From NCBI RefSeq assembly GCF_902859765.1, contig NZ_CADIJV010000001.1, positions 62,001-126,000 on the forward strand: a DNA stretch of 64,000 nt, given 5' to 3'. The position numbers and the translations under genes are program-made. This document shows, in pieces, positions 38,593 to 53,854 of this stretch; within the stretch, counting starts at the first letter, position 1, and each line of letters opens with the position of its first letter. The notes beneath the pieces were generated by a model. The model saw nothing but the letters and a program-made list of their open reading frames with translations, had not been told where the DNA came from and made no database searches. This DNA comes from Achromobacter pulmonis (GTDB taxonomy: Bacteria > Pseudomonadota > Gammaproteobacteria > Burkholderiales > Burkholderiaceae_B).

Positions 38593-40551
38593 ATGGCTGC
38601 ACCGTTGATTTCGCTGTCCGGGGTCCGGCGCGAATTCCCCGCGGGCGAGCAGACCATCGCCGTCCTCAAGGACATCGACCTGACCATCGAGGCCGGGGAA
38701 ATGGTGGCCATCGTCGGCGCGTCCGGGTCGGGCAAGTCGACCCTGATGAACATCCTGGGCTGCCTGGACCGCGCCACCAGCGGCGACTACCGCGTCAGCG
38801 GGCGCAGCACCGGCGAACTGGATCCGGACGAGCTGGCCGAACTGCGCCGCGAGCATTTCGGCTTCATCTTCCAGCGCTACCACCTGCTGTCCGACCTGAC
38901 GGCGCAGGGCAACGTCGAGGTGCCGGCCGTCTATGCCGGCAAGCGCCGCGAGGCGCGGCTGGCGCGCGCCGCCGAATTGCTCGAACGCCTGGGGCTGGGC
39001 GAGCGCACCGGCCACCGTCCTGGCCAGTTGTCCGGCGGCCAGCAGCAGCGCGTGAGCATTGCCCGCGCGCTGATGAACGGCGGCGACATCATCCTGGCCG
39101 ACGAGCCGACCGGCGCGCTGGACACGCATACCGGCCAGGAAGTGCTGCGCATCCTCGAAGAGCTGAACGCCGCCGGCCACACCATCATCCTGGTCACCCA
39201 CGACATGAACGTGGCGCGCCACGCGCAGCGCATCATCGAGATCAGCGACGGCGAGATCGTCGCCGACCAGCGCAATCCCGACGCGCCGCGCATCGAGGCG
39301 GCGCGCGAAGCAGCCGCGCCGCTGCCGCCGCGCCCGGCCTGGCAGGCCTACCTGGACCGCTGTGGCGAGGCGCTGCGCATGGCGCTGCTGGCCATGAACG
39401 CGCACCGCCTGCGCACCTCGCTGACCATGCTGGGCATCATCATCGGCATTGCCGCGGTGGTGTCGGTGGTGGCGCTGGGCGAGGGCTCGCGCCAGAAGAT
39501 CCTGGAAGATATCAGCGAGATCGGCACCAACACCGTCGAGGTGTTCCCGGGCAAGGACTTCGGCGACGAAAAGGCCATGACCATCCGCACCCTGGTGCCG
39601 GCCGATGCCGAGGCCCTGTCACGCGAGTCCTACGTGGACAGCGTCACGCCCGAGGTTTCCACCAGCAACACGCTGCGCTATCGCAATGTGGCGGTGAACG
39701 GCTCGATCCAGGGCGTGGGCGAGCAGTACTTCCGCGTGCGCGCGGTCAAGCTGGCGCAGGGCAAGTTCTTCGATGCCACCAGCGTGGCGCGGCGCGCCCA
39801 GGAAGTGGTGATCGACGAGAGCACCCGCAAGACCTTGTTCGGTTCGCACACCGACCCGATCGGGCAGGTCGTGTTCCTGGGGTCGATGCCGGCGCGGGTG
39901 ATCGGCGTCACGAAAAAGAACGACACCGTGTTCGGCAACAACGAAACCCTGAATGTGTGGATTCCTTACACCACGGCGCTGTCGCGCGTGCTGGGACAGC
40001 AGCATCTGAAAAGCATCACCGTGCGCGTCAACGACGCCGCGCCGCCAGCGGCCGCCGAACAGGCCATCACCAAGGTGCTGCTGCGCCGCCACGTGGTGAA
40101 GGATTTCTTCGTGTTCAACACCGATGCGATCCGCAAGACCATCGAGCGCACCACGGCCACCATGACGCTGCTGGTGTCGCTGATCGCGCTGATCTCGCTG
40201 ATGGTCGGCGGCATCGGCGTCATGAACATCATGCTGGTGTCGGTGACCGAGCGTACCCGCGAGATCGGCGTGCGCATGGCGGTGGGCGCGCGTCGCAGCG
40301 ACATCATGCAGCAGTTCCTGATCGAAGCCGTGCTGGTCTGCCTGATCGGCGGCGCCGTGGGCATCGCGCTGTCGCTGGGGCTGGGCGTGCTGGTGTCCAA
40401 GGCTACCGGCGGTTCGTTCCGCATGATCTATTCGACCGCGTCGATGGTGGCGGCCTTCACCTGCTCGACACTGATCGGCGTGCTGTTCGGCTATTTACCG
40501 GCGCGCAACGCGGCGCGCCTGGACCCCGTCGAGGCCCTGGCCCGGGAATGA
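38593..40551 (+). CDS. macB: MacB-like ABC transporter, fused ATPase and permease
   Basis: A 652-residue protein. The N-terminal ATPase has Walker [11 protein letters not shown], signature [15 protein letters not shown] and Walker [13 protein letters not shown]. After a linker comes TM1 ([20 protein letters not shown]), a large periplasmic domain, and three C-terminal helices with [21 protein letters not shown], typical of MacB/FtsX permeases. The stop overlaps the start of the outer-membrane factor gene. Works as a mechanotransmitter that drives export from the periplasm through MacA and the outer-membrane channel. Confidence 0.95.
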   Translation: MAAPLISLSGVRREFPAGEQTIAVLKDIDLTIEAGEMVAIVGASGSGKSTLMNILGCLDRATSGDYRVSGRSTGELDPDELAELRREHFGFIFQRYHLLSDLTAQGNVEVPAVYAGKRREARLARAAELLERLGLGERTGHRPGQLSGGQQQRVSIARALMNGGDIILADEPTGALDTHTGQEVLRILEELNAAGHTIILVTHDMNVARHAQRIIEISDGEIVADQRNPDAPRIEAAREAAAPLPPRPAWQAYLDRCGEALRMALLAMNAHRLRTSLTMLGIIIGIAAVVSVVALGEGSRQKILEDISEIGTNTVEVFPGKDFGDEKAMTIRTLVPADAEALSRESYVDSVTPEVSTSNTLRYRNVAVNGSIQGVGEQYFRVRAVKLAQGKFFDATSVARRAQEVVIDESTRKTLFGSHTDPIGQVVFLGSMPARVIGVTKKNDTVFGNNETLNVWIPYTTALSRVLGQQHLKSITVRVNDAAPPAAAEQAITKVLLRRHVVKDFFVFNTDAIRKTIERTTATMTLLVSLIALISLMVGGIGVMNIMLVSVTERTREIGVRMAVGARRSDIMQQFLIEAVLVCLIGGAVGIALSLGLGVLVSKATGGSFRMIYSTASMVAAFTCSTLIGVLFGYLPARNAARLDPVEALARE

Positions 40552-41984
40552 GGAAGATGAAAGTGGTTTCCCTGATCCGCAAACCCGCCGCAGTGGCCCT
40601 GACGCTGGCCCTGGCCGGCTGTGGCGGTCTGCTAAAAAGCGAATACCGCGCGCCCGCGACGCAGGCGCCGCCCGCCTGGACCCATGGCGCCGCTGCGGCC
40701 CCCGCCAGCGCGCTGGCCACCGGCGGCGCCTGGTGGCGCAATTTCAACGACCCGGTGCTGAACGGCCTGGTCGACGGCGCGCTGGCGCGCAACAACGACC
40801 TGGCCGCCGCCGCCATCCGCGTGCGCCGCGCGCAACTGCAGGCCGGCTTGGCGCAGGACCAGCTGATCCCGCAACTGTCCGGCACCGGCAACGTGACGCG
40901 CGCCCGCAACCTGCGCGGCGAACGCGAAATCACCCGCACCAACAGCGCCGAACTGTCGATCGGCTACGAGGTCGACCTGTGGGGCAAGCTCTCGCGCCAG
41001 CTCGATGCCGCCGAATGGGAGGCATTGGCCAGCGAGCAGGACCGCCAGAGTTCGGCGCTGTCGCTGGTGGGCACCACGGCCACGCTGTACTGGCAGACCG
41101 CCTTCATCAACCAGCGCATCGCCAGCAGCCTGGAGAGCATCGCCTACGCCCGCAAGACGCAGGACCTGGTGCGCGCGCAGTACGCCGCCGGCGGCGCCTC
41201 GGCGCTGGAGCTGGCCGAGGCCGAGCAGACCGTGGCGAGCCAGCAGGCGGCGCACGCGCTGCTGGTGCAGCAGCGCGTGGAATACGTGAACGCCCTGGCG
41301 ATCCTGTTCGACGGCCCGCCCGACCGTACCATGGCCGACCCGCAACGCCTGCCGCAATACCCGCTGCCGCAGGCGCGCGAAGGCGTGCCGGCCGAACTGC
41401 TGGGTCGTCGCCCGGATCTGCGCGCCGCCGAGTTGCGGCTGCGCGAATCGCTGTCCAACATCGACGCGGCGCGCGCCAGCTTCTATCCGACGCTGAACCT
41501 GACAGGCGCGCTGGGCAGCTCCAGTCCGACGCTGTCGAATGTGCTGCAGAACCCCGTGGGATCGTTGGCGGGAGCGCTGACGCTGCCATTCCTGCAATGG
41601 AACCGCCTGAGCCTGAACCTGCGCGTGTCGCAGGCCGATTTCGACGAGCGGGTCGTGAGCTTCCGCCAAGCCCTGTACCAGGCGATGGCGGACGTGGAGA
41701 ACGCCTTGTCCAATCGTACCCAGTTGCGCCTGCAGGCCGAGCAACTGGACGCGTCCCTGAAGGCGGCGCGCGAGGCCGAGCGCCTGTACGAGGTACGCTA
41801 CCGGGCCGGCTCGGTCTCGTTGCGGTTCTGGCTGGACGCGCAGGAAAAGCGGCGCGCGGCCGAGATCGCGCGGGACGAGAACGCCCTGAACCGCCTGATC
41901 AACCAGGTGAAGGTCTATCAGGCGCTGGGCGGCGACGATGCCGTGCCGACGCGGAACGATTCCGTCGGTGTGAATGCACGCTGA
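40548..41984 (+). CDS. outer-membrane efflux lipoprotein (NodT/OprM family)
   Basis: A 478-residue TolC-like channel. It has a lipoprotein signal with lipobox LALAGC near residue 25, then the [24 protein letters not shown] start and two repeated coiled-coil/beta modules ([16 protein letters not shown] and [18 protein letters not shown]). I choose the ATG at 40548 overlapping the macB stop (ATGA); an ATG at 40557 is an alternative. With macA and macB it completes a full tripartite pump in one operon. Confidence 0.92.
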   Translation: MRKMKVVSLIRKPAAVALTLALAGCGGLLKSEYRAPATQAPPAWTHGAAAAPASALATGGAWWRNFNDPVLNGLVDGALARNNDLAAAAIRVRRAQLQAGLAQDQLIPQLSGTGNVTRARNLRGEREITRTNSAELSIGYEVDLWGKLSRQLDAAEWEALASEQDRQSSALSLVGTTATLYWQTAFINQRIASSLESIAYARKTQDLVRAQYAAGGASALELAEAEQTVASQQAAHALLVQQRVEYVNALAILFDGPPDRTMADPQRLPQYPLPQAREGVPAELLGRRPDLRAAELRLRESLSNIDAARASFYPTLNLTGALGSSSPTLSNVLQNPVGSLAGALTLPFLQWNRLSLNLRVSQADFDERVVSFRQALYQAMADVENALSNRTQLRLQAEQLDASLKAAREAERLYEVRYRAGSVSLRFWLDAQEKRRAAEIARDENALNRLINQVKVYQALGGDDAVPTRNDSVGVNAR

Positions 41985-42031
41985 TCCTTCCGCCCCGGCC
42001 ACGCGCGGCGCAAGACCCCCCTCCGCGCCCA

Positions 42032-42037
42032 TATAAA
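42032..42037 (+). promoter_or_regulatory. possible -10 box next to the tcdA start
   Basis: TATAAA lies nine bases before the ATG of tcdA. If it is the -10 box, the transcript would start within a few bases of the ATG and be almost leaderless. No good -35 box is visible. Confidence 0.3.
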
Positions 42038-42045
42038 ATACCCCC

Positions 42046-42876
42046 ATGATCCCCCCAGAAGAAAAAGCCGACATCGCCCGCCGCTTCGGCAGCCTGTCCC
42101 GCCTCTATGGCCCCGACGCTCCCGCCCGCCTGCAAGGCGCCCACATCGCCGTCGCCGGCCTGGGTGGCGTTGGCTCCTGGACCGTCGAAGCCCTGGCCCG
42201 TTGCGGCGTCGGCGCCCTGACGCTGATCGACCTGGACCACATCGCCGAATCCAACGTCAACCGGCAGATCCATGCCCTGACGCAAACCCTGGGGCAATCC
42301 AAGGTGGATGCCATGGCCGAGCGCGTCTTGGCCATCAATCCCGAGTGCCGCCTGACACGCGTCGATGATTTCGTATCGCCGGAGAACGTCGGGCAAGTGC
42401 TGCCCGGTCCCTACCACGCCATCATCGACTGCACCGATCAGGCCACCGCCAAGATCGCCATGATCCTGCATGCGCGGGCGCTGGGGATACCGATGCTGCT
42501 GTGTGGCGGCGCCGGCGGCAAGACCGATCCGCTGGCGTTGCGCGCCGGCGACTTGTCGGCCGCCGTCAACGACGCCTTGCTGTCCAAGCTGCGCAACAAG
42601 CTGCGGCGCGAGCATGGGTTTCCGCGGGCGTCCGACAAGAACGGCAAGGCGCTCAAGCGCGTGCCGAAGATGGGGATTCATGCCCTGTGGTTCGATCAGC
42701 CCGCCATCCTGCCCGATGAATGGACGCGGCAGGCCGAGGCCGAGGACGATATGGGTGCCTCGGCGCAGGCCGTGGCGCCGCAGGGGTTGTCCTGCGCCGG
42801 CTATGGCTCGGTGGTCACCGTGACCGCCGCCATGGGCATGGCGGCCGCCAACGAGGCCTTGCGGCTGGCGCTGTAA
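42046..42876 (+). CDS. tcdA: tRNA threonylcarbamoyladenosine dehydratase (TcdA/CsdL)
   Basis: A 276-residue E1-like (ThiF-fold) enzyme that cyclises t6A37 of tRNA to ct6A using ATP. It has RRFGSLSRLYG, the nucleotide-binding GLGGVGSWTVEALARCGVG, DHIAESNVNRQIHAL, IDCTDQATAKIAMI and GGAGGKTDPLAL. tsaE, which acts in the preceding t6A step, is also in the window but unlinked. It stands 61 bases after the efflux operon and is probably independent. Confidence 0.94.
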   Translation: MIPPEEKADIARRFGSLSRLYGPDAPARLQGAHIAVAGLGGVGSWTVEALARCGVGALTLIDLDHIAESNVNRQIHALTQTLGQSKVDAMAERVLAINPECRLTRVDDFVSPENVGQVLPGPYHAIIDCTDQATAKIAMILHARALGIPMLLCGGAGGKTDPLALRAGDLSAAVNDALLSKLRNKLRREHGFPRASDKNGKALKRVPKMGIHALWFDQPAILPDEWTRQAEAEDDMGASAQAVAPQGLSCAGYGSVVTVTAAMGMAAANEALRLAL

Positions 42877-42945
42877 GGCGGGGACTGGCGCCGCCCGGTT
42901 CGGAATGGCGGGCCGCCGCGCCGCGCTTGCGGCGCCGCGCCATGC

Positions 42946-43257
42946 TCACAGCGCTACGAACACCACGCCGTCCTCGATCCTGACCGGATAGGTGGCCAGG
43001 TTGTCGCGCAGCGGCGAACAGAGCGCGCGGCCGTCGCGCACGTCGAAGCGGCCCTGGTGCAGCGGGCACTCGATCTCGTGGCCCGTCAGGAAACCGTCGC
43101 ACAGGCGCGCATTGCCGTGCGTACAGAGGTTGTCGGTGGCGTAGACGTTGCCTTCCACGCCGTACAGCGCGATCTCGCGATCGCCCGCCTGCACGGCGAT
43201 CACGTCCTCGTCCGGCACGTCGGCCAACGCGATGGCCTTGATCCAATTCGTAGTCAT
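42946..43257 (-). CDS. nagAb: Rieske [2Fe-2S] ferredoxin of an aromatic-ring oxygenase
   Basis: A 103-residue Rieske ferredoxin that carries electrons to the terminal oxygenase. The cluster ligands are C-x-H in NLCTHGNARL and C-x2-H in IECPLHQGRFD. The flanking sequence (ALYGVEGNVYATDN, LATYPVRIEDG) is close to NagAb of Ralstonia as I remember it. It is the third gene of a nagG-nagH-nagAb-like operon (15-base gap to the beta subunit). No ferredoxin reductase (NagAa) gene follows, so a reductase encoded elsewhere must serve it. Confidence 0.85.
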   Translation of the reverse strand: MTTNWIKAIALADVPDEDVIAVQAGDREIALYGVEGNVYATDNLCTHGNARLCDGFLTGHEIECPLHQGRFDVRDGRALCSPLRDNLATYPVRIEDGVVFVAL

Positions 43258-43272
43258 GTCCTGGTGTCCTGG

Positions 43273-43746
43273 TCAGATGGGGTAGATCAGCGAATTCGGG
43301 ATCAGCTCGCTGTCGAAGATGCACAGGCGCGACGCGAACTTCAGTCCGTCGGGCGTCTGCCGGATCACGTCCAGGTAGCGGCCGACGTTGTAGACCGTGG
43401 TCAGCTGGTTCGGCTTGGTGCGGAACACCGCGTAGTTGGCTTCCGATTCGATCCGGTCGCCCTGCACCGACAGCACGCGCGGCGCGCCGACCACGTGGCG
43501 CTGGTAGTAGGGGTCGTGGAAGATGGTGTCGGTGGCGCCGTAGATGCGGTCCTTGAGCATGCCGCGGCTCTCGAACGACATGGTCGCCAGCGGGTAGCCG
43601 CGCTCGTGGTTCTCGCGCGGCAGCACCTTGTAGACACAGTCCTCCAGGAAGAACTCGGGCCATTGCTCCCACTGTTCGGCGTCGAGCGCGGCGGCGTAGT
43701 CGGTGTACAGCCGGGTCAGTTGGTAGTACAGGGGAAAGTCCAGCAT
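43273..43746 (-). CDS. nagH: aromatic-ring hydroxylating oxygenase, beta (small) subunit
   Basis: A 157-residue small subunit of a Rieske oxygenase, structural and stabilising in the alpha3-beta3 enzyme. It has LTRLYTDYAAALDAEQWEQW, FFLEDCVYKVLPRENHERG and TVYNVGRYLDVI, typical of the NagH/SalH-like NTF2-fold. The start is the ATG at 43746, two bases after the alpha-subunit stop; the long open frame further upstream is a shadow of the alpha gene. Confidence 0.85.
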   Translation of the reverse strand: MLDFPLYYQLTRLYTDYAAALDAEQWEQWPEFFLEDCVYKVLPRENHERGYPLATMSFESRGMLKDRIYGATDTIFHDPYYQRHVVGAPRVLSVQGDRIESEANYAVFRTKPNQLTTVYNVGRYLDVIRQTPDGLKFASRLCIFDSELIPNSLIYPI

Positions 43747-43748
43747 CC

Positions 43749-45014
43749 TTACGCCTCCGCTTCCATCACGCGGCGCCAATAGGCGTACATGCCGCGGATC
43801 AGGGTTTCGGTCACCATGTGGTCGGTGTTCTCGGCGGTCTTGCCGCCCAGCTCGGCCACGCTGCGGTGCCAGGGCTTCTGCGCGAAGCCGGATTGCGAGA
43901 ACTCGATGACTTCGCCGTCGTCGGCCGACACGAAGCCGGCGGGGCCGAACAGGTTGGCCTGGCGCAGGCGGCGCTGCGTCATCTCGGGCGTGTCGTCGGC
44001 AAAGCCGAAGTGCGTCCAGACAAAGTCGAAGGCGTCGTGGCCCACCGGCTGGATGTGGCGCGTCGACAGCGAATTGACCTGCTGCTGGATGATCACGCTG
44101 GGGAACAGCGTCATCAGCACGGCGGTCGGGCCGTTCCACCAGGGCTCCGGCACGATGTCGAGAAAGCGGTCGTCGTTCAGCGTCATCTGCTCCTTGAAGC
44201 TGGACACGCCGCTGGTGACGCTGCCCTTGCCGCCCTGGCCGCGGGTCGAGATCATGGCGGCGTGGCGGAAGTGGCGGTCCATCTTCAGCTCCGAGCGATT
44301 GTCCGCGCGCCACAGTCCGAAGGTGACGAACCAGGTGTGCAGCAGGCCCGGGTGGTACGGGTCCTTGATGTTCTCCTGCATCAGCTTCCAGTTGCCGGGA
44401 ATGCGCTGGCGGCTGTAGCCGTGGATCACCAGTTGGCGGCCATCGAAGACCCGGTCGAAGTAGTGCAGGATGTCCGGGCCCAGGTAGTCCTCCAGCGGCT
44501 CAACCTCATGGTCGAACGAGGCGAACACCACGCCGTTGCGGCAGGCCACGGCCAGCTTGGTCAGGCCGTGTTCCTCGGGTTTGAAGTCGGGCGGCATACC
44601 GCCGTTGACGCGGCCGTCCTGCTTGACGCCGCGGCGGAACGGCACGCCGATCAGATTGCCCTGCAGGTCGTAATTCCATTGGTGGTAGGGGCAGACGAAT
44701 TCGCTGCGGTTGCCGGACCGTTCGCGGCAGAACTGCACGCCGCGGTGGGCGCAGACGTTCTCCACCACGCGCACCTGGCCGTCGTTGTCGCGCAGCAGGA
44801 TGACCGAACGCTCGCCCACGGCGGTGCGCTTGAAGTCGCCGGGGTTGGGGATTTCCGCTTCCAGGCCGACGTAGCTCCAGTGGCCGCGATAGAAGAAGCG
44901 CGCCAGCTCGCGCTGGTGCAGGGCGGCGTCGGTGTAGACGCCGAAGGGAATGCGGTGGCTGCCGTCGCCCTGCCAGGGCGGCACGAACGACAGCGGCTGT
45001 TCGGGGGCGTTCAT
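43749..45014 (-). CDS. nagG: Rieske oxygenase alpha subunit, salicylate 5-hydroxylase (NagG)-like
   Basis: A 421-residue catalytic subunit. The Rieske centre is C-x-H in NVCAHRGVQFC and C-x2-H in FVCPYHQWNY. The mononuclear iron site is the D-x2-H-x4-H motif in ENIKDPYHPGLLHTWF, plus a later Asp. Segments such as GLEAEIPNPGDFKRTAVGER and FPSVIIQQQVNSLSTRHIQP match NagG-type salicylate 5-hydroxylases as I recall them, which make gentisate. Anthranilate or halobenzoate oxygenases are the alternative. I take the ATG at 45014. The NahR-like regulator opposite supports a salicylate-related inducer. Confidence 0.85.
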   Translation of the reverse strand: MNAPEQPLSFVPPWQGDGSHRIPFGVYTDAALHQRELARFFYRGHWSYVGLEAEIPNPGDFKRTAVGERSVILLRDNDGQVRVVENVCAHRGVQFCRERSGNRSEFVCPYHQWNYDLQGNLIGVPFRRGVKQDGRVNGGMPPDFKPEEHGLTKLAVACRNGVVFASFDHEVEPLEDYLGPDILHYFDRVFDGRQLVIHGYSRQRIPGNWKLMQENIKDPYHPGLLHTWFVTFGLWRADNRSELKMDRHFRHAAMISTRGQGGKGSVTSGVSSFKEQMTLNDDRFLDIVPEPWWNGPTAVLMTLFPSVIIQQQVNSLSTRHIQPVGHDAFDFVWTHFGFADDTPEMTQRRLRQANLFGPAGFVSADDGEVIEFSQSGFAQKPWHRSVAELGGKTAENTDHMVTETLIRGMYAYWRRVMEAEA

Positions 45015-45176
45015 CGGCGGCCTCCGGCGAGGCGGCCGCGCCGACAGGGCGGGGCGGGGGGATGGCGCATGGTTGTCTCCTTCATCCATCGGGGCCCGCG
45101 CGGCATGGGCGCAGGCGTTTGTTGCATCATCGGCCAGGGTGTGAAATAAATAAATAGAATCTGGATGATGACAACA

Positions 45177-45190
45177 ATCACCAAAATGAA
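45177..45190 (-). promoter_or_regulatory. NahR/NagR-type operator, TTCA-N6-TGAT
   Basis: The minus strand reads TTCATTTTGGTGAT, an exact match to the TTCA-N6-TGAT core known for NahR sites at nah and sal promoters. It overlaps a perfect 6-bp inverted repeat, CACCAA-N8-TTGGTG (45179-45198). It lies 17 bases before the regulator ATG and about 160 bases before the nagG-like ATG, so it could both autoregulate and activate. Confidence 0.65.
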
Positions 45191-45207
45191 TATTGGTGGA
45201 GACAAGC

Positions 45208-46110
45208 ATGAACCTGCAAGACATGGACCTGAACCTGCTGGTCGTGTTCAACGCGTTGTGCAAGCACGGCCGGGTGTCGGCGGTGGCGCAGAACCTGGGC
45301 ATCTCGCAGCCCGGGGTCAGCAACGCGCTGGGGCGGCTGCGCAAGCTGCTGGGCGACGAGCTGTTCCTGCGCACCTCGCGCGGCATGGTGCCCACGCCGT
45401 ATGCCGAGGCGCTGGCGCAACCCATCGCCGACGCGCTGGCAGCGCTGCACGGTACGCTCAACGCCCGCGCCAGCTTCGATCCGGCGCGCAGCGAGCGGGC
45501 CTTCGTCATCGGCGTCAACGACGTCGGTGAAACCTATTTCCTGCCGCGCCTGATGCGGGCCCTGGACGGCGCCGCGCCCGGCGTCACCATCCGCACCGTG
45601 CGCACCACCTCGATCGACGTGAAGGACGAGATGGAGCGCGGCCGCATCGATCTGGCGATGGGGTTCCTGCCGGGCCTGAAGCACGGCTTCTTCCAGCGCC
45701 GGCTGTTCCGCCAGCCGTACGTGTGCATTTTCCGCGAGGACCACCCGCTGGCGCGCACCGGCGTGTCGGCGCGGCAGTTCCGCGCCGCCGAGCACGTCGC
45801 CATCGTGTCCGAGGGCACCGGCCACGGCGTGGTCGACCAGGTCATCGAGCAGGCCGGCATTCGCCGGCGCCTGCGCCTGACGGTGCCGCACTTCATGGCG
45901 GTGGGGCCGGTGCTGCAGGCCACCGACATGATCGCGGTGGTGCCGCGCCGCTTCGCCGATTGCGCCTGCAAGCCCTTCGGCCTGGCCACCGCGCCCTGTC
46001 CGGTGAAGATCCCGGAGTCCGTCATCAACGTGTTCTGGCATGCCCGTAACCACCGCGAGCCCGCCAACCAGTGGCTGCGGCAGGTGGTGGTGGAGCAGTT
46101 CGCGGATTAG
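45208..46110 (+). CDS. LysR-family regulator, NahR/NagR-like
   Basis: A 300-residue regulator, the same length as NahR. The start MNLQDMDLNLLVVFNALCKH and segments GRLRKLLGDELFLRT, FFQRRLFRQPYVCIFREDHP, VSEGTGHGVVDQVI and RRLRLTVPHFMAVGPVLQ resemble NahR, which binds salicylate as co-inducer. The ATG at 45208 has a TTGGTGGAG ribosome site; a GTG five codons upstream is less likely. It is divergent from the salicylate-hydroxylase-like operon with a matching operator between them. Confidence 0.88.
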   Translation: MNLQDMDLNLLVVFNALCKHGRVSAVAQNLGISQPGVSNALGRLRKLLGDELFLRTSRGMVPTPYAEALAQPIADALAALHGTLNARASFDPARSERAFVIGVNDVGETYFLPRLMRALDGAAPGVTIRTVRTTSIDVKDEMERGRIDLAMGFLPGLKHGFFQRRLFRQPYVCIFREDHPLARTGVSARQFRAAEHVAIVSEGTGHGVVDQVIEQAGIRRRLRLTVPHFMAVGPVLQATDMIAVVPRRFADCACKPFGLATAPCPVKIPESVINVFWHARNHREPANQWLRQVVVEQFAD

Positions 46111-46140
46111 CGGGACCCGCGCGCGAGGCGGGCGGCCGGT

Positions 46141-46773
46141 TCAGGCTTCGCGCAGGGTCACCGTGAACCAGCCGCGCAAGGCGTTGGACAGGCGGATCTC
46201 TTCAGCCGCATGCAGATCGGCCAGGGTCAGCACCCGTTCCTTGGCGTTGCCGGTGTCGAGCAGTTCGGCGCGCTGCACGCCGGGCAGACAGCCACTATCG
46301 ACCGGCGGGGTGTACCACTCGCCATCCAGGCGCAGGTAGACGTTGCTGCGGCTGCCTTCGCACAGCTCGCCGCGTTCGTTCAGGTAGACCAGGTCGAAGA
46401 TGTGCGGATGGGCCGGCAGCCATTCGATGGTCTTGGTGTACCAGGGCCGGTAGGTGGTCTTGTAGCGCAGCAGCGGTTCGGACGAGCGCAGCGCCTCGGG
46501 CGCCAGCATGATTTCCTGCACCGCCGGCAGCGGCGGCAGCACGGCGGTCTGGATGTGGCGGTTGCCATCGCGCGCGGCCAGCAGACGCAGGCGGTGCGCG
46601 CCAGGCGTGTTCAGGCTGAGGGCGGCGATCATGATGTCGCTTTCGACCGCGCCGCCGCCCCAGGCATAGCCCAGCGCCTTGCAGGAGTGCTCCAGACGGC
46701 GCAGGTGGCGCGCCAGCAGCGGCACGCGACGCTCGGCATCGACCAGGATGGTCTCGATCAGTTCGGGTTGCAT
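46141..46773 (-). CDS. pabC: class IV aminotransferase-fold protein, probable aminodeoxychorismate lyase
   Basis: A 210-residue PLP protein of the branched-chain aminotransferase/ADC-lyase fold. It probably converts aminodeoxychorismate to 4-aminobenzoate and pyruvate. It has LLRYKTTYRPWYTKT (PLP Lys in LRYKTTYR), VYLNERGELCEGSRSNVYLR and PPVDSGCLPGVQRAELL. It is shorter than E. coli PabC (269) with a reduced N-terminal region. It follows pabB by 76 bases on the same strand, which supports the role. Confidence 0.8.
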   Translation of the reverse strand: MQPELIETILVDAERRVPLLARHLRRLEHSCKALGYAWGGGAVESDIMIAALSLNTPGAHRLRLLAARDGNRHIQTAVLPPLPAVQEIMLAPEALRSSEPLLRYKTTYRPWYTKTIEWLPAHPHIFDLVYLNERGELCEGSRSNVYLRLDGEWYTPPVDSGCLPGVQRAELLDTGNAKERVLTLADLHAAEEIRLSNALRGWFTVTLREA

Positions 46774-46849
46774 GGGGGCTCCTGGGAAACGGCCGACGGT
46801 GGCGGGCGGGGCCGGGTTCTATCCTACCCCGCGGACGCGGATTGCGCAC

Positions 46850-47986
46850 TCAGGCGCGCAGGATACGGGCCTTCCAGTGGCATTCCTGCCATTCCTCGGC
46901 CGGGTCGGAGTCATGCACGATGCCGCCGCCGACGCTGTAGACGCCATGCCCGGCCCGGTCCAGCACCAAGGTGCGGATGGCCACGTTGAGCGAGAAATCG
47001 CCGTCCGGGGCCAGCCAGCCGATGCTGCCGCAGTACAGGCCGCGCGGCGCGGTCTCCATCTGGCGGATGCGGCGCATGGCGGCGACCTTGGGCGCGCCGG
47101 TGATCGAGCCGCAGGGGAACAGCGCGCGCAGCACGTCTTCGAGCGTGGCGTCAGGCGCCCGCGCCGAGACGGTCGAGGTCATGGTCCAGACGGTGGGATA
47201 GCGTTCCAGCGCGAACAGCGCCTCGACCGTGACCGAGCCCGGTTCGGCCAGCCGGCCCAGGTCGTTGCGCAGCAGGTCGACGATCATCAGGTTCTCGGCG
47301 CGGTTTTTCTCGCTGGCCAGCAGCGCCTGGCCCAGGCGCTGGTCCTCGGCCGGATCGGGATGGCGGGGCGCCGTGCCCTTCATGGGGCGGGTGGTCAATC
47401 GCGCACCGCGGCGGGTCACGAACAGCTCGGGCGAGAACGACAGCACCGTGCGCGCGCCGTCCTCGATGTAGGCGCCGTGCGCCACAGGATTGCGGGCGGC
47501 GATGCGGCGGTATAGCGTGGTCGCGTCTCCCTGGTATTGCACGTCCAGCGGCTGGGTGTAGTTGACCTGGTACAGCTCGCCGGCGCCGATCAGGTCGCGG
47601 ATGGCGTCGATCCGGCGCACATAGGCGGCTTCGGTCATGCGCGGCGCGGGAATGCTGAGCGCGCCTGGCGCGCTGTCGGCCGCCGGCGCGTCCCACGGGG
47701 CTTCGTCGAACTTGCGCTCGAATACCAGCGCCGTCAGGCGCGCCCGGCCGTCGTCATGCGGCGGCGTCCAGGGGCCGGCGGGCGCGGGCAGGGCGGCTTC
47801 CGGCAGCAGCCATTCGCCCAGCTCGTAATCCAGCAGCAGGGCAACCCAGTGCCCGCGTCGGCGCGCCGCGTCGATGGCGGCCAGGGCGGGGCCGACCTCG
47901 GCCGCCGCGCGCGCCTCGATGCGGGCGCAAAAACCGTCCAGCCGCAGCGCGCGGCCGGCCAGCCGGTCTTCAAAACGACAATGCAT
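46850..47986 (-). CDS. pabB: aminodeoxychorismate synthase component I
   Basis: A 378-residue chorismate-binding enzyme that aminates chorismate for 4-aminobenzoate and folate synthesis. The catalytic half is complete: GELYQVNYTQPLDV, FSPELFV, RPMKGTAPRHPDP, SEKNRAENLMIVDLLRNDLG, LFPCGSITGAPKVAAMRRI and YSVGGGIVHDSDPAEEW. The N-terminal domain is short compared with E. coli PabB (453). PMKGT in place of anthranilate synthase residues supports PabB. No glutamine amidotransferase (PabA) gene is adjacent; one may be shared with tryptophan synthesis. Confidence 0.9.
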   Translation of the reverse strand: MHCRFEDRLAGRALRLDGFCARIEARAAAEVGPALAAIDAARRRGHWVALLLDYELGEWLLPEAALPAPAGPWTPPHDDGRARLTALVFERKFDEAPWDAPAADSAPGALSIPAPRMTEAAYVRRIDAIRDLIGAGELYQVNYTQPLDVQYQGDATTLYRRIAARNPVAHGAYIEDGARTVLSFSPELFVTRRGARLTTRPMKGTAPRHPDPAEDQRLGQALLASEKNRAENLMIVDLLRNDLGRLAEPGSVTVEALFALERYPTVWTMTSTVSARAPDATLEDVLRALFPCGSITGAPKVAAMRRIRQMETAPRGLYCGSIGWLAPDGDFSLNVAIRTLVLDRAGHGVYSVGGGIVHDSDPAEEWQECHWKARILRA

Positions 47987-47995
47987 GACTCTCTT

Positions 47996-53758
<5,763 letters not shown>

Positions 53759-53854
53759 GGACGGTATCGTAGCCTGAGGGAGGGCGGGGCCCCGGACGGC
53801 GGCCTGTGGCTGGTTCGGGGCGTGGCGATGTGGAATAATTGCCTATATCGTGAG

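Noticed and set aside
45015-45518. Upstream extension of the nagG-like frame
   Set aside because: It runs through the divergent promoter and into the LysR gene, with no Rieske-oxygenase similarity before the ATG at 45014.
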